This document shows positions 43,769 to 52,741 of a stretch of 64,000 nt of DNA, in pieces. The notes under the pieces are model-generated. The model did not search any database and was not told the origin of the DNA. It worked only from the letters and a program-made list of their open reading frames with translations. The position numbers and the translations under genes are program-made. Numbering within the stretch: position 1 is the first letter of the stretch; each line of letters starts with the position of its first letter. Location of the stretch: contig NZ_AP024884.1 in NCBI RefSeq assembly GCF_024346955.1, positions 496,001 to 560,000 of the forward strand. The letters run 5' to 3'. This DNA is from Vibrio mangrovi. Its GTDB lineage: Bacteria > Pseudomonadota > Gammaproteobacteria > Enterobacterales > Vibrionaceae.

Positions 43769-44326
43769 TTAGATTTTGCCGACCAGGTCCAGAGAAGGAG
43801 CCAGTGTTTCTTCGCCTTCTTTCCATTTTGCCGGACAAACTTCACCTGGGTGAGCTGCAACATACTGAGCTGCTTTTACTTTTCTCAGCAGATCTTCTGC
43901 ATCACGGCCAATACCTTCAGCGGTAATTTCCATCGCCTGAATCACACCTTCAGGATCGATCAGGAATGTAGCGCGGTCTGCAAGACCCTGACCTTCACGC
44001 ATTACACCGAAGTTGTTGGTGATGTTGCCGGTTTGGTCACCAACCATGTAGTACTGGATTTTGCCAATTGTGTCAGAGCTGTCATGCCATGCTTTGTGAG
44101 TGAAGTGAGTGTCAGTTGAAACTGAGAATACTTCAACACCGCGCTCCTGAAGTTCAGCATAGTGATCAGCAAGGTCACCTAGTTCGGTCGGACAAACGAA
44201 TGTAAAGTCTGCTGGATAGAAGAAGAATACTGCCCATTTACCTTCTACATTCTTTTCAGTAATTTCAACAAATTGACCGTCTTTAAAAGCTGTTGCGCTA
44301 AATGGTTTGATTTTTGTGTTAATCAT
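43769..44326 (-). CDS. ahpC: Alkyl hydroperoxide reductase subunit C (peroxiredoxin)
   Basis: AhpC is the typical 2-Cys peroxiredoxin that reduces hydrogen peroxide, organic peroxides and peroxynitrite. The peroxidatic Cys is in FTFVCPTE (C45) and the resolving Cys in PGEVCPAKW (C164). Length (185 residues) and ends (MINTKIKPF, DLVGKI) match the enteric protein closely. GGAAAG precedes the ATG. It is the first gene of ahpC-ahpF, and an OxyR-type site lies about 85-120 bases upstream. Confidence 0.97.
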   Translation of the reverse strand: MINTKIKPFSATAFKDGQFVEITEKNVEGKWAVFFFYPADFTFVCPTELGDLADHYAELQERGVEVFSVSTDTHFTHKAWHDSSDTIGKIQYYMVGDQTGNITNNFGVMREGQGLADRATFLIDPEGVIQAMEITAEGIGRDAEDLLRKVKAAQYVAAHPGEVCPAKWKEGEETLAPSLDLVGKI

Positions 44327-44411
44327 GATCTTTTACTTTCCTTTCAGTTATTTTGCTTTGCAATGTCTTGCCTTCGGGAAGTATATTCTCATCGCCACAA
44401 CACAAAATAAA

Positions 44412-44448
44412 ATCACTTGTAGCTATTCATTTGATAGGGAAAATCTAT
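44412..44448. promoter_or_regulatory. OxyR binding site upstream of ahpC
   Basis: CTAT-N7-ATAG-N7-CTAT is exact (44423-44426, 44434-44437, 44445-44448), giving three of the four OxyR tetranucleotides at perfect spacing. The fourth position (44412-44415, ATCA) is degenerate. The site precedes a plausible -10 (GAATAT) on the minus strand. Confidence 0.7.
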
Positions 44449-44696
44449 TCTTTATTGCGGCTGGCGATCGTTATGAATGGTTTGGCTGATGGATGCAGAT
44501 CGCTATTCAGTGTCTATCTGGCGAAGACAGTTAAATCGGGAACTCATAACCCGGGGGATAATCGATACGCACCATAATAACTATCAGCATATTCGGAATC
44601 TGGATCTTATCTTTCATATCTGTTGTGTTTACATTTTGGCCCGTCACGCGTCATGATGGCATTATCTGAGGAGATAAAACAACAGGAGAGCGGTCT

Positions 44697-45380
44697 ATGG
44701 AAACCGTTTTAATTACAGGCGCTTCGCGGGGGATCGGACTGGAACTGGCCCGACAATTTAAGAGCCGTGGATATAAAGTCATAGCGACTTACCGGGGAAC
44801 ACCATCCGCAGCACTGGCACGACTGGCTGACAACGAACAGGTACAGCTTGTTGAGCTGGAAGTGACCGATAATCAGGCAATCGCCAGACTGGGCGATGAG
44901 CTGAAAGGTATCTGTATCGACATTCTCATCAACAATGCAGGGATTATTGGCCCTGAGCGACAAAGAGTTGATGCAATGAACTGTCAGGGTTGGCTGGATA
45001 CATTTGCGGTCAATACGATTGCACCGTTTATGGTGAGTACTACGTTACTGGCAAATCTGAAACTGGCTGAAAATCCGAGAATTATTACAATTTCCAGCAA
45101 TATGGGCGCGTTGAGCGAAGATGCAACGGGAATGTATGCTTACCGGAGTTCAAAGGCGGCCGTCAATAAAGTGATGAAAGGACTGGCTCTCGAACTTCGT
45201 GGTCAGGGAATCACGGTCTGTCCGGTCGAACCGGGTTGGGTCCGGACGGATATGGGCGGCCCGAGTGCAACATTATCTGCCCACGAGTGTGCCGCTGACA
45301 TTGCGGAACTGGCCCATAGCCTGACTCTCAAACAGAGCGGTAAGTTCTTTACCTGGCAGGGAAAAGAGCGGAGCTGGTGA
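44697..45380 (+). CDS. Short-chain dehydrogenase/reductase
   Basis: This is a classical SDR of 227 residues with the NAD(P)-binding TGASRGIG at residues 7-14, the NNAG structural motif and the catalytic Tyr-x3-Lys (YAYRSSKAAV) preceded by the Ser in ITISSNMG. An arginine-rich strand after the glycine motif (ATYRGT) favours NADPH. The compact size resembles C-factor-like reductases, but the substrate cannot be predicted. AGGAG lies about 10 bases upstream of the ATG. The gene is divergent from ahpC. Confidence 0.9.
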   Translation: METVLITGASRGIGLELARQFKSRGYKVIATYRGTPSAALARLADNEQVQLVELEVTDNQAIARLGDELKGICIDILINNAGIIGPERQRVDAMNCQGWLDTFAVNTIAPFMVSTTLLANLKLAENPRIITISSNMGALSEDATGMYAYRSSKAAVNKVMKGLALELRGQGITVCPVEPGWVRTDMGGPSATLSAHECAADIAELAHSLTLKQSGKFFTWQGKERSW

Positions 45381-45414
45381 GTTTCGAACAGTAACGGGTA
45401 GCTTCAAACAATAA

Positions 45415-45441
45415 AAGCGGTCGGGAATATTCTGGCCGCTT
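45415..45441 (+). terminator. Terminator after the SDR gene
   Basis: AAGCGGTC/GGCCGCTT stem of 8 bp (one G-U pair) with an 11-nt loop; a T8 run follows 10 bases later. Confidence 0.55.
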
Positions 45442-45508
45442 AACTTTAATCTTTTTTTAACTTCAGTCTGTTCTTAACTTCAGTCTCTGCGTAACTTCAA
45501 ACTCTAGT
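45441..45508. repeat. Four tandem 17-nt repeats
   Basis: Units begin at 45441, 45458, 45475 and 45492 with an exact 17-nt period and a shared TAACTT(C/T)A core followed by .TCT. The middle two share TAACTTCAGTCT; the outer ones are degenerate. Confidence 0.75.
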
Positions 45509-45690
45509 TACTTGTTATTCCATGTTTTTCATATGGATATAAAAGTCTAATCAACTCCACAGAAAACACTTTCTTTACAATGGCGGGTCGCGACCTGACT
45601 TCATGGTGTCGTATACGAACATCTGCTGTGAATTCACGCTCGTTATCGTGGCAGGCGCAGTACAATAATAATTCACTTAAGGAGAACAGA

Positions 45691-46890
45691 ATGTGCAATT
45701 CCAGTAATCACGGTGTTGTATATAAAGGACCAGGACAAGTCGCTGTTGAATCAATCGCTTTTCCAGAGTTGGCTCTGGGCAAAAGGAAGTGTAACCACGG
45801 CGTTATCCTGAAGGTTCTGACCACCAATATTTGTGGGAGTGACCAGCACATGGTCCGGGGACGGACAACTGCACCGGCAGGACTGGTTCTGGGTCATGAA
45901 ATCACTGGTGTGATCCTTGAAAAAGGAGATGACGTTGAATTCCTGAATGTTGGTGACATCGTTTCCGTACCTTTTAACATTGCCTGTGGTCGTTGCCGCA
46001 ACTGTAAATCCGGTATGACCGGCATCTGTCTGAATGTAAACCCTGCACGCCCCGGCGCTGCATACGGTTATGTAGACATGGGTGGCTGGGTCGGCGGTCA
46101 GTCAGAGTACGTCATGGTACCTTATGCTGACTTCAACCTGCTGAAGTTCCCTGATTCAGATCAGGCGATGGCGAAAATCCGTGATCTGACATTGCTGTCT
46201 GATATCTTCCCAACTGGTTTCCACGGCTGTGTTACTGCCGGTGTCGGACCTGGTTCAACTGTTTATATCGCAGGTGCAGGACCGGTTGGTCTGGCTGCTG
46301 CTGTATCTGCTCAACTGTTGGGTGCCGCGTGTGTCATCGTGGGTGACATGATCGCTGAGCGTCTTGAACAGGCACGTAGCTTCGGTTGTGAAACCATTGA
46401 TCTTCGTGAAGATGGTGATATGGAAGATAAACTTGAAGTTATTCTGGGCGAACGTGAAGTTGACTGCTTTGTTGACTGTGTAGGCTTTGAAGCACACGGC
46501 TGTGGCTGTGGCGGTCATCATAAAGAAGCTCCAGCGGCAGTACTGAACTCAGCGATGCAAATCACTCGTGCCGGTGGTCAAATCGGTATTCCGGGACTGT
46601 ATGTGACTGACGACCCGGGTGCAACGGATGAAGCTGCAAGAGTTGGTGCGTTGAGCATGCGTTTCGGTCTGGGCTGGGCGAAGTCTCACTCATTCCACAC
46701 AGGTCAGTGTCCGGTCATGAAATACCACCGCTCTCTGATGCAGGCGATTCTGTTTGATAAAGTTGATATTGCTAAAGCAGTGAATGTTCAACTGATCACT
46801 CTGGATCAGGCTCCTCAGGGTTATGCTGACTTTGATGGCGGCGCAGCGAAGAAATTCGTTATCGATCCACACGGTAGTGTTGCCGCATAA
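45691..46890 (+). CDS. fdhA: Glutathione-independent formaldehyde dehydrogenase
   Basis: This is a zinc-dependent medium-chain dehydrogenase that oxidises formaldehyde to formate with NAD+ without glutathione. The catalytic zinc ligands are in TNICGSDQHMV and LGHE, the structural-zinc cluster is CGRCRNCKSGMTGIC, and the NAD-binding GAGPVGLAAAVSAQLLGA is intact. The Cys/His-rich insertion (HGCGCGGHHKEAP) is typical of this subgroup. The ATG at 45691 has AGGAGA 6 bases upstream; an earlier frame from 45580 is not needed. The 399-residue length matches the Pseudomonas enzyme. Convergent terminator follows. Confidence 0.95.
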   Translation: MCNSSNHGVVYKGPGQVAVESIAFPELALGKRKCNHGVILKVLTTNICGSDQHMVRGRTTAPAGLVLGHEITGVILEKGDDVEFLNVGDIVSVPFNIACGRCRNCKSGMTGICLNVNPARPGAAYGYVDMGGWVGGQSEYVMVPYADFNLLKFPDSDQAMAKIRDLTLLSDIFPTGFHGCVTAGVGPGSTVYIAGAGPVGLAAAVSAQLLGAACVIVGDMIAERLEQARSFGCETIDLREDGDMEDKLEVILGEREVDCFVDCVGFEAHGCGCGGHHKEAPAAVLNSAMQITRAGGQIGIPGLYVTDDPGATDEAARVGALSMRFGLGWAKSHSFHTGQCPVMKYHRSLMQAILFDKVDIAKAVNVQLITLDQAPQGYADFDGGAAKKFVIDPHGSVAA

Positions 46891-46952
46891 GTTCAGGAAT
46901 ACTGAACGCTCCACAATGTCGTCTGAATCCTGCCAGAAATCAGACGACTGAT

Positions 46953-46988
46953 AAAACGCGCAGGGTTGCTCAACAACCTGCGCGTTTT
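46953..46988. terminator. Bidirectional terminator after fdhA
   Basis: 12-bp stem AAAACGCGCAGG/CCTGCGCGTTTT, with A and T runs on the two flanks. Confidence 0.9.
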
Positions 46989-47155
46989 TGTAGGTTCAGA
47001 AAGACAAACCAGAGAATCTTTTTTTGTTTGTTGTACAGGTATCATCCTAACCACAGTATAGTTAAAGATTTCTGGAAACAACTCTAAATGGTATTGAGGT
47101 GTATGAAATCACTACTATTAGAGTTGTTGCGTTTTAGGTTGTAGATAAATAACGG

Positions 47156-48994
47156 CTATATCGACTTAGAAATAAGCTCGGCTTTAAGTAGACCACCTTT
47201 TGTTAGCAATTTAGGTGAAAAATTGGGATTTTTACGTTGTTTATATGCTGCCAGGATCTTTTGTAGTCCGCTTGCTTCGAGAAGAGATATGTTGATTTCG
47301 GTATCCATATCAGCAGCATCGATAAAATCTTTCGAAAACGCTGGAGCAATAATGAGAACTTGAGCAACACGATGACCGTTTGTTTCACAGCGTTTGACAT
47401 AGGCTTTTACTTGTCTGGAGGTTGTAGAGTATTTTGAAAACTGCCCATTTTTGAATGACTTCGCTTCGCCAATGATAACGTCGTCATTATCTAGTGAGAT
47501 AATAATATCTGCCTTATCTTTGGCTGTGTTAATGTCTTTTCGCAAGTCCTCATCAACATTCATATCCAATTGTTCAAGTATCGAACGAGTGATTTCCTCG
47601 AATTTTATACCTATATCTGCTTCCTTAATATCAATACCAGCATCGTGCAAAGCTTGTATATCTCGTGTCGCAAGTAGGTGGTAATTCTCTATTAGTCGGT
47701 CATTTGCACTAGCGAAACTATCTATGATCTGGCTCCTTGGATTACCCCTTCGGGGAAGCCCCATGTCATTTCTGATTGTCCTTATTTCATCGTTGCTATA
47801 AAGATAAAGGATATCCAATGGTGTAATGCCCAACGATTTTAATCTTTCAGGATCGAGTGTCTCTTTATTTTCAATCTCAAAGTCTGCACGAATACGATCT
47901 TCAACATTTAGATCTGCGCGTGAAAGAGAGTCCAATAGCTCTTTATATCCACTGACACTGAGTAAGTTGAACTCATTTTCTTCAGAATACTTTAAGTAAT
48001 CAATTAATACGTCAATACGGTCTTGTAAACGGCTTCCAATTCTTTCAATGTCAAGATCCATATCTTCCATTAACTGTTTGATTCGTTCTTTTCTTTGATT
48101 TTGTGTTGCATTATCTGCATGGATGTCGTTAATTAGGATATTGCGTATAGAAAGACCTGAGTGAGCGATTGTTGCGATTTTTTCTTGTCTATTGATCCCA
48201 CGAATTTTGTAGCCGTGGTTTTTGAGGACACTCGATAGCTCTGCATCTGACAGTGATCGTAAAATTCTCAGAACATACTTGTCATGTATCTCTTTACCAA
48301 GTACATCATGGAGAATTTCTACAATTTCATCAGCCACCATCACTTCTGAACGACGTCGGTTAATCATTATAATTCCGTTTTCTCTTAGGTATTCTAACGC
48401 ACTATCTATGCCAAGTTCAGGAATGTGGTCAATCGAGTGTTCAATGGCATTTATTTCTTCTCTAGATAGGCCTAAACGTTGGGCTAGTACGTTTAAAACA
48501 CTACGTTCGTCTTCAGAAATTTTGGCTGTTCTATTTAACTTGAGATCGTTATTAAATGCAGTCCGCATACAATCCCTATAGATATCAAGTCGGTTCAATC
48601 TATCAAAGTCACTAAATTCTGTTGATTCAATCTCTTCGATGAGTGAATTGCTTAACTTGTCAATCTTTGAGTATTCTTTAGCATAAAGATGTTCGATCCA
48701 AGGAATCGTTGCAATACAATTTCCATCTCTTGCAAGTATGTTTACCAGTAATGAAGACTGTGGTCCTCCAATAGAAACTTGTTCAATAACGTACTTTCTG
48801 AAATGCTTTTTTACTAGGCTAAAAAGTTCATTGATTTCGTTGCCAGATGCTGCTTTTAGTTGACCGTCAATTTTCTCTAATTGTTTTGCTAATTCAGAAT
48901 CGTCTTTATTGTCTTGGCAAAGTTTGTCGATACAGTTTACGAACTTGGAGCGTTCAACTTGATTGGTATGATTCAAAACCTGATTTAACTTCAT
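47156..48994 (-). CDS. Large protein with C-terminal PD-(D/E)XK nuclease-like domain
   Basis: I do not recognise a named family. The first 420 or so residues of this 612-residue protein are mainly charged helices. After about residue 450 comes a restriction-endonuclease-like fold: a helix (GIKFEEITRSILEQL), then strand-D-strand-ExK (DKADIIISLDNDDVIIGEAKS, with D near 496, E near 510 and K near 512) and a QVKAYV helix. This is the PD-(D/E)XK pattern of Mrr-like and defence nucleases. A CAGGTT 8 bases upstream favours the ATG at 48994 over one 15 bases earlier. The gene is AT-rich, single, and preceded by a palindrome. A defence function is inference. Confidence 0.7.
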   Translation of the reverse strand: MKLNQVLNHTNQVERSKFVNCIDKLCQDNKDDSELAKQLEKIDGQLKAASGNEINELFSLVKKHFRKYVIEQVSIGGPQSSLLVNILARDGNCIATIPWIEHLYAKEYSKIDKLSNSLIEEIESTEFSDFDRLNRLDIYRDCMRTAFNNDLKLNRTAKISEDERSVLNVLAQRLGLSREEINAIEHSIDHIPELGIDSALEYLRENGIIMINRRRSEVMVADEIVEILHDVLGKEIHDKYVLRILRSLSDAELSSVLKNHGYKIRGINRQEKIATIAHSGLSIRNILINDIHADNATQNQRKERIKQLMEDMDLDIERIGSRLQDRIDVLIDYLKYSEENEFNLLSVSGYKELLDSLSRADLNVEDRIRADFEIENKETLDPERLKSLGITPLDILYLYSNDEIRTIRNDMGLPRRGNPRSQIIDSFASANDRLIENYHLLATRDIQALHDAGIDIKEADIGIKFEEITRSILEQLDMNVDEDLRKDINTAKDKADIIISLDNDDVIIGEAKSFKNGQFSKYSTTSRQVKAYVKRCETNGHRVAQVLIIAPAFSKDFIDAADMDTEINISLLEASGLQKILAAYKQRKNPNFSPKLLTKGGLLKAELISKSI

Positions 48995-49331
48995 ATGATG
49001 AACCTGCATATTGTATGAAGAATAGTATTTTAAATACTAACGGCACATATATGGATATGTACACAAGTTGATATAAAATTGCTGTATTCGTCACTTTGTT
49101 TTATTTGTTTTTTCAGGGGGCACCGGGTGATTATGTTTGATTCTGGTTGGATTTGTGGCTGAGAATAAACATAATCAGATTCTTTACATAACGTCTGTGT
49201 CAACAAATCAGCATTGACGGAGTATTTGTTGAAGAGGATTTGTGTTGCCTGTCGGGTTTGGAAAGGGAGGACAAACCTCCCTTGAATAATTGAAATCTAA
49301 TGAAAGGACAATTTATTTACCCGCAAACTGA
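48995..49331. other. Intergenic region with hairpins
   Basis: No gene seen. It holds the nuclease promoter region, a 9-bp hairpin TCAACAAAT/ATTTGTTGA (49200-49232), and the AAGGGAGG/CCTCCCTT stem (49263-49283), which terminates the oxidoreductase gene on the minus strand. Confidence 0.55.
49023..49039. promoter_or_regulatory. 17-bp palindrome upstream of the nuclease gene
   Basis: TAGTATTT-T-AAATACTA is a perfect 8-bp inverted repeat centred about 37 bases before the ATG, a likely operator position. ACATAT/ATATGT lies just behind it. Confidence 0.5.
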
Positions 49332-51032
49332 TTATTTGTTCGCGAACATATAAGTACGATAACCGCCGAGCAGATTGCGTGCTTTATATCCATTGTTAAC
49401 CAACTGACGATAGGCAACGTTACCGCGTAACCCAACCTGACAGTAAATGATGATTTCTTTGTCTTTGGGTAATTCATTCATCCGTTGGCGAAGCTGATCA
49501 ACCGGAATATTGACTGCGCCTTCCAGATAACCGTTTTTCAGTTCGCCGGGGTTGCGGACATCCAGCAGGATTTGATCTTCGCTGAGGTTGTCGATTTCGT
49601 CATAGTGGATTGCAACGGCATCCCCTTTGATCAGGTTTGTTGCAACAAAAGCCGCCTGATTGATGACGTCTTTGGCACTACCATAAGGTGGCGCGTAGGT
49701 CAGTTCCAGATGCTGAAGCTGTTCAACTGTCATTCCGGCCCGTTGGGCGACAGCCATAACATCAATCCGTTTGTCGATGCCGTCTTTACCAACGGCCTGA
49801 GCCCCGAAAATCTTTCCGGATTGTGGATCGAATAGCATTTTGAAAGAGACGATTTCAGCTCCGGGATAATAACTCGCATGACTTGCAGTGTGGACATAGA
49901 CTTTCTCGTATGCAATCCCGTCCCGCTGAAGCTGTTTCTCGTTTTTACCGGTCGATGCGACAGCGAGATCAAAGATCTTACAGATAGCTGTTCCCTGAGT
50001 TCCCTGATAGGTTTCGTTACGGCCCAGCATATTGTCTGCGGCCATCCGTCCCTGACGGTTGGCAGGACCAGCCAATGGAACAATTGTTGGTTTCCCGGTG
50101 ACGAAATCCTGTTCTTCTACGGCATCGCCAACGGCGTAGATGGACGGATCGCTGGTTTGCATGGCAGGATTGGTCACAATACCACCCAAAGCACCGATTT
50201 GTAGTCCGGCTTCCTGAGCCAGTTTGATTTCAGGCCGGACGCCAATTGCCATAATCAGTAATTCGGTTGTGAGCTGCTCATCGTTGCTGAGTGTCAGAGT
50301 CAGCTCACCCTGAATATGCTGGTGGACTTCATCTTCACCGGAGTTTTCGCTGGCAATTGAGGTCGTCGGGGCGTACTGAACCGATTTGAGTGCTGTGCCG
50401 AGGCGTAGATCGATTCCCTGATTGCGGATTTCTGCATGAGCAAAGCCAGCCATTTCCCGGTCTACCGGAGTCATAACCTGATCAGCCATCTCCAGCAGTG
50501 TTGTCGGAATCCCAAGCCGGTGGAATGCTTCCACCATTTCCAGACCGATAAAGCCACCGCCGACAACTGTTGCGTGATCCGGGCGATTGGTTGCAATCGT
50601 TTCAAGGATTTTATCCATATCCGGAATGTTGCGCAGAGAATGAGTCAGTGGGTTATTAATCCCTTCGATCGGTGGAATAACCGGAGAAGCCCCCGGACTG
50701 AGCAGTAGAAAATCATAGCTTTCCTGATACTCGCTGCCATCGGTCAAGTTTTTGATAGTTACAGTTTTTTCCTGCCGGTCAATGTGAGTGACTTCGCTCA
50801 TCACCCGGACATCAACATTAAAGCGGGCCAGAAAACTTTCCGGAGTCTGTAACAATAGCTTGCTGCGTTCAGTGATCTCACCTCCGATGTGATAAGGCAG
50901 GCCACAGTTGGCAAATGAGACAAACGGGCCACGTTCGAACATGAGGATCTGAGCTTCTTCACTGAGACGGCGTGCCCGTGCGGCGGCTGAGGCGCCACCG
51001 GCAACCCCGCCGATAATTACGATTTTTGTCAT
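49332..51032 (-). CDS. CoA-disulfide reductase / rhodanese fusion
   Basis: This 566-residue flavoprotein belongs to the CoADR-rhodanese family. The FAD motif GGVAGGASAAARARR, the active-site Cys (C43 in FVSFANCGLPYHIGG) and the NAD(P)-binding GGGFIGLEMVEAFHRLG are present. The last 95 residues form a rhodanese domain with its persulfide Cys in IIYCQVGLRG. Such enzymes reduce CoA persulfide and polysulfide. It is preceded by a small DUF2892 gene on the same strand and faces a SqrR-like regulator. The operator region with TCTAAT repeats probably controls both directions. Confidence 0.92.
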   Translation of the reverse strand: MTKIVIIGGVAGGASAAARARRLSEEAQILMFERGPFVSFANCGLPYHIGGEITERSKLLLQTPESFLARFNVDVRVMSEVTHIDRQEKTVTIKNLTDGSEYQESYDFLLLSPGASPVIPPIEGINNPLTHSLRNIPDMDKILETIATNRPDHATVVGGGFIGLEMVEAFHRLGIPTTLLEMADQVMTPVDREMAGFAHAEIRNQGIDLRLGTALKSVQYAPTTSIASENSGEDEVHQHIQGELTLTLSNDEQLTTELLIMAIGVRPEIKLAQEAGLQIGALGGIVTNPAMQTSDPSIYAVGDAVEEQDFVTGKPTIVPLAGPANRQGRMAADNMLGRNETYQGTQGTAICKIFDLAVASTGKNEKQLQRDGIAYEKVYVHTASHASYYPGAEIVSFKMLFDPQSGKIFGAQAVGKDGIDKRIDVMAVAQRAGMTVEQLQHLELTYAPPYGSAKDVINQAAFVATNLIKGDAVAIHYDEIDNLSEDQILLDVRNPGELKNGYLEGAVNIPVDQLRQRMNELPKDKEIIIYCQVGLRGNVAYRQLVNNGYKARNLLGGYRTYMFANK

Positions 51033-51066
51033 AAGTAAGCCTTTTTTAAATATTCGCTCGATTTTA

Positions 51067-51252
51067 CTATTTTAGTCCCAGTTTTTTGAGCATGAATACA
51101 GCCGGACAGATGCCGGTAAATGCGCTCTGAATCAGATTGAGCCCGACAAATACAGTCAGCCAGACAAAATAGGGATGGACGAAATAAGTCAGGATAACAG
51201 AAAGCAGCACCATGCTGCCGGCCAGAACCCGAACACCATTCTCAATAGTCAT
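51067..51252 (-). CDS. YgaP-like DUF2892 inner-membrane protein
   Basis: This 61-residue protein has two transmembrane helices (VLAGSMVLLSVILTYFVH and WLTVFVGLNLIQSAF) and the conserved end FTGICPAVFMLKKLG, the DUF2892 domain that occurs alone or fused to rhodanese in YgaP. The Cys in GICPA is conserved. AAGGAG lies 7 bases upstream of the ATG. It starts the minus-strand sulfur transcript 34 bases before the CoA-disulfide reductase gene. Confidence 0.9.
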   Translation of the reverse strand: MTIENGVRVLAGSMVLLSVILTYFVHPYFVWLTVFVGLNLIQSAFTGICPAVFMLKKLGLK

Positions 51253-51289
51253 GACACACTCCTTTTGGGTGATTTCTCCTGACTATAGA

Positions 51290-51357
51290 TCTAATAATTA
51301 GAAAAGTCTAATTTAAATTTATCTAATATTAATATTGCTAAATAAGTATTTTCTAAT
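51290..51357. promoter_or_regulatory. Divergent operator region with TCTAAT repeats
   Basis: TCTAATAATTAGA (51290-51302) is a perfect palindrome. Further TCTAAT copies begin at 51307, 51322 and 51352. They fill the gap between the divergent sulfur genes, which suits an ArsR-type persulfide-sensing repressor. Confidence 0.62.
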
Positions 51358-51398
51358 ATTATTAAGGTAATTCATATCTGTCTTTCGGTGGTGTGTTG

Positions 51399-51725
51399 AT
51401 GCAAGTAAATCATGAATCTGAAAAAGCAACTGACATTGAGCGAATCAAAGCCAATGCTCAGGAGGCTGCTGATTTTCTGAAAATGATGGCACATCCGGAG
51501 CGGTTGATCGTTTTGTGTCAGTTGATCCAGGGGGAAGTCGGGGTCGGGCAGCTACAGCAGAACTCAACCCTGAGTCAGTCTGCGTTGTCCCAACATCTGA
51601 AGGTTCTGAGAAAACACCATCTTGTGGTGTGCCGTAAGTCATCGCAGCAGGTTTTTTATTCACTGGCAGATACTCGTGCAATGCAAATTATCACTAGTCT
51701 ACAGGAGCTGTTTTGCGGAGAATGA
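51399..51725 (+). CDS. ArsR family persulfide-responsive regulator (SqrR/BigR-like)
   Basis: This is a 108-residue winged helix-turn-helix repressor (QNSTLSQSALSQHLKVLRKHHLVVCRKSSQQVFYSL). Two cysteines lie at C40 (IVLCQL) and C106 (ELFCGE), essentially the positions of the dithiol sensor pair C41/C107 of SqrR. A third Cys is at about residue 81. No arsenic- or metal-binding CxC is present. It begins at the ATG at 51399; TTG and GTG codons just before it are alternative starts. It starts the rightward transcript with the YeeE genes, and the divergent region carries its probable operator. Confidence 0.88.
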   Translation: MQVNHESEKATDIERIKANAQEAADFLKMMAHPERLIVLCQLIQGEVGVGQLQQNSTLSQSALSQHLKVLRKHHLVVCRKSSQQVFYSLADTRAMQIITSLQELFCGE

Positions 51726-51760
51726 ATAAATTATTTTGTTTTACTTTGAGGTAAGTTGTT

Positions 51761-52177
51761 GTGTGGTCAAATATTCCCTGGTTGTCTTTTTTCGGAGGGC
51801 TGCTGGTTGGGCTCTCTGCATTACTTCTGCTGGTTTTCAACGGCAGGATTGCTGGGATTAGTGGTGTTCTTTCCGGAGTGATTTTACCCCGGCATCGCGA
51901 ATCGTTATGGAAGATATTTTTTGCGATCGGTATGGTCGCAGGCGGTGCTGTCGCAGCCTATAGTCTGGGCTTTGCAGTTCCGCAACAGTTGAATCTCTCA
52001 GTCTGGCAACTGGCTGTTGCCGGGTTACTGGTTGGGATCGGTACCCGAATCGCCAATGGCTGCACCAGTGGTCATGGTATTTGCGGTTTAGGGCGGTTAT
52101 CACCGCGCTCTGTGGTCGCTACTGGCGTTTTTATGTTGGTGGCTGTAGTGACCGTATGGGTCCGTTTCCATCTTTAA
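51761..52177 (+). CDS. YeeE/YedE family sulfur transporter, first half
   Basis: This is a 138-residue membrane protein with four hydrophobic helices and the signature TRIANGCTSGHGICGLGRLSPRSVVATG, whose Cys is thought to relay sulfur (thiosulfate or persulfide). The start is GTG with GAGG 9 bases upstream. It is paired with the next gene; together they form the PmpA/PmpB-type split transporter. Operon position behind a persulfide sensor supports the sulfur role. Confidence 0.9.
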   Translation: MWSNIPWLSFFGGLLVGLSALLLLVFNGRIAGISGVLSGVILPRHRESLWKIFFAIGMVAGGAVAAYSLGFAVPQQLNLSVWQLAVAGLLVGIGTRIANGCTSGHGICGLGRLSPRSVVATGVFMLVAVVTVWVRFHL

Positions 52178-52193
52178 AGTACGGGAGAATCAG

Positions 52194-52652
52194 ATGAAAA
52201 AATATATGAATTGGCTGGTTGCCGGAAGTTGTGGCTTTTTGTTCGGACTCGGCATGGTGATATCAGGCATGGTGATCCCGGATAAAGTCACCGGTTTTCT
52301 GGATATAACCGGCTCGTGGGATATCAGTCTTGCTTTTGTTATGGGTGGTGCGCTGCTGGTTTTTATGCCGGGCTACTTACTGTTGGTAAAACCAAAACAA
52401 CGGCCGGTAATGGCAGATGAGTTTTTATTTTCCAGTCTCCGGAGCATTGATCTCCGGCTGATTTCGGGAGCCGTGATTTTCGGCGTCGGCTGGGGTATGG
52501 CGGGTATCTGTCCGGGTCCGGCACTGGCCAGTTTGTCTTTCGGGCATCTTGGCCTTTGGGTTTTCTTTGCATCAATGATGGTCGGGCTGGGCATTTCCAG
52601 TTGTGTGTTGTGCCGGCTGAAAGGGCATAAGGTTCAGGAACAGACGGTCTGA
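52194..52652 (+). CDS. YeeE/YedE family sulfur transporter, second half
   Basis: This is a 152-residue partner of the preceding gene, with helices at the N-terminus (WLVAGSCGFLFGLGMVISGM) and the conserved Cys segment GWGMAGICPGPALASL. It is 16 bases after the first half. Substrate is probably a reduced sulfur compound such as thiosulfate. Confidence 0.9.
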   Translation: MKKYMNWLVAGSCGFLFGLGMVISGMVIPDKVTGFLDITGSWDISLAFVMGGALLVFMPGYLLLVKPKQRPVMADEFLFSSLRSIDLRLISGAVIFGVGWGMAGICPGPALASLSFGHLGLWVFFASMMVGLGISSCVLCRLKGHKVQEQTV

Positions 52653-52741
52653 TATGGTCATGACATCCGTCATTTGATGCTGCGGTGATTGGTTTGGGAT
52701 GCAATAAGTTCAGAATGGGTTCGCCAGAGGAGGGGAATCGT

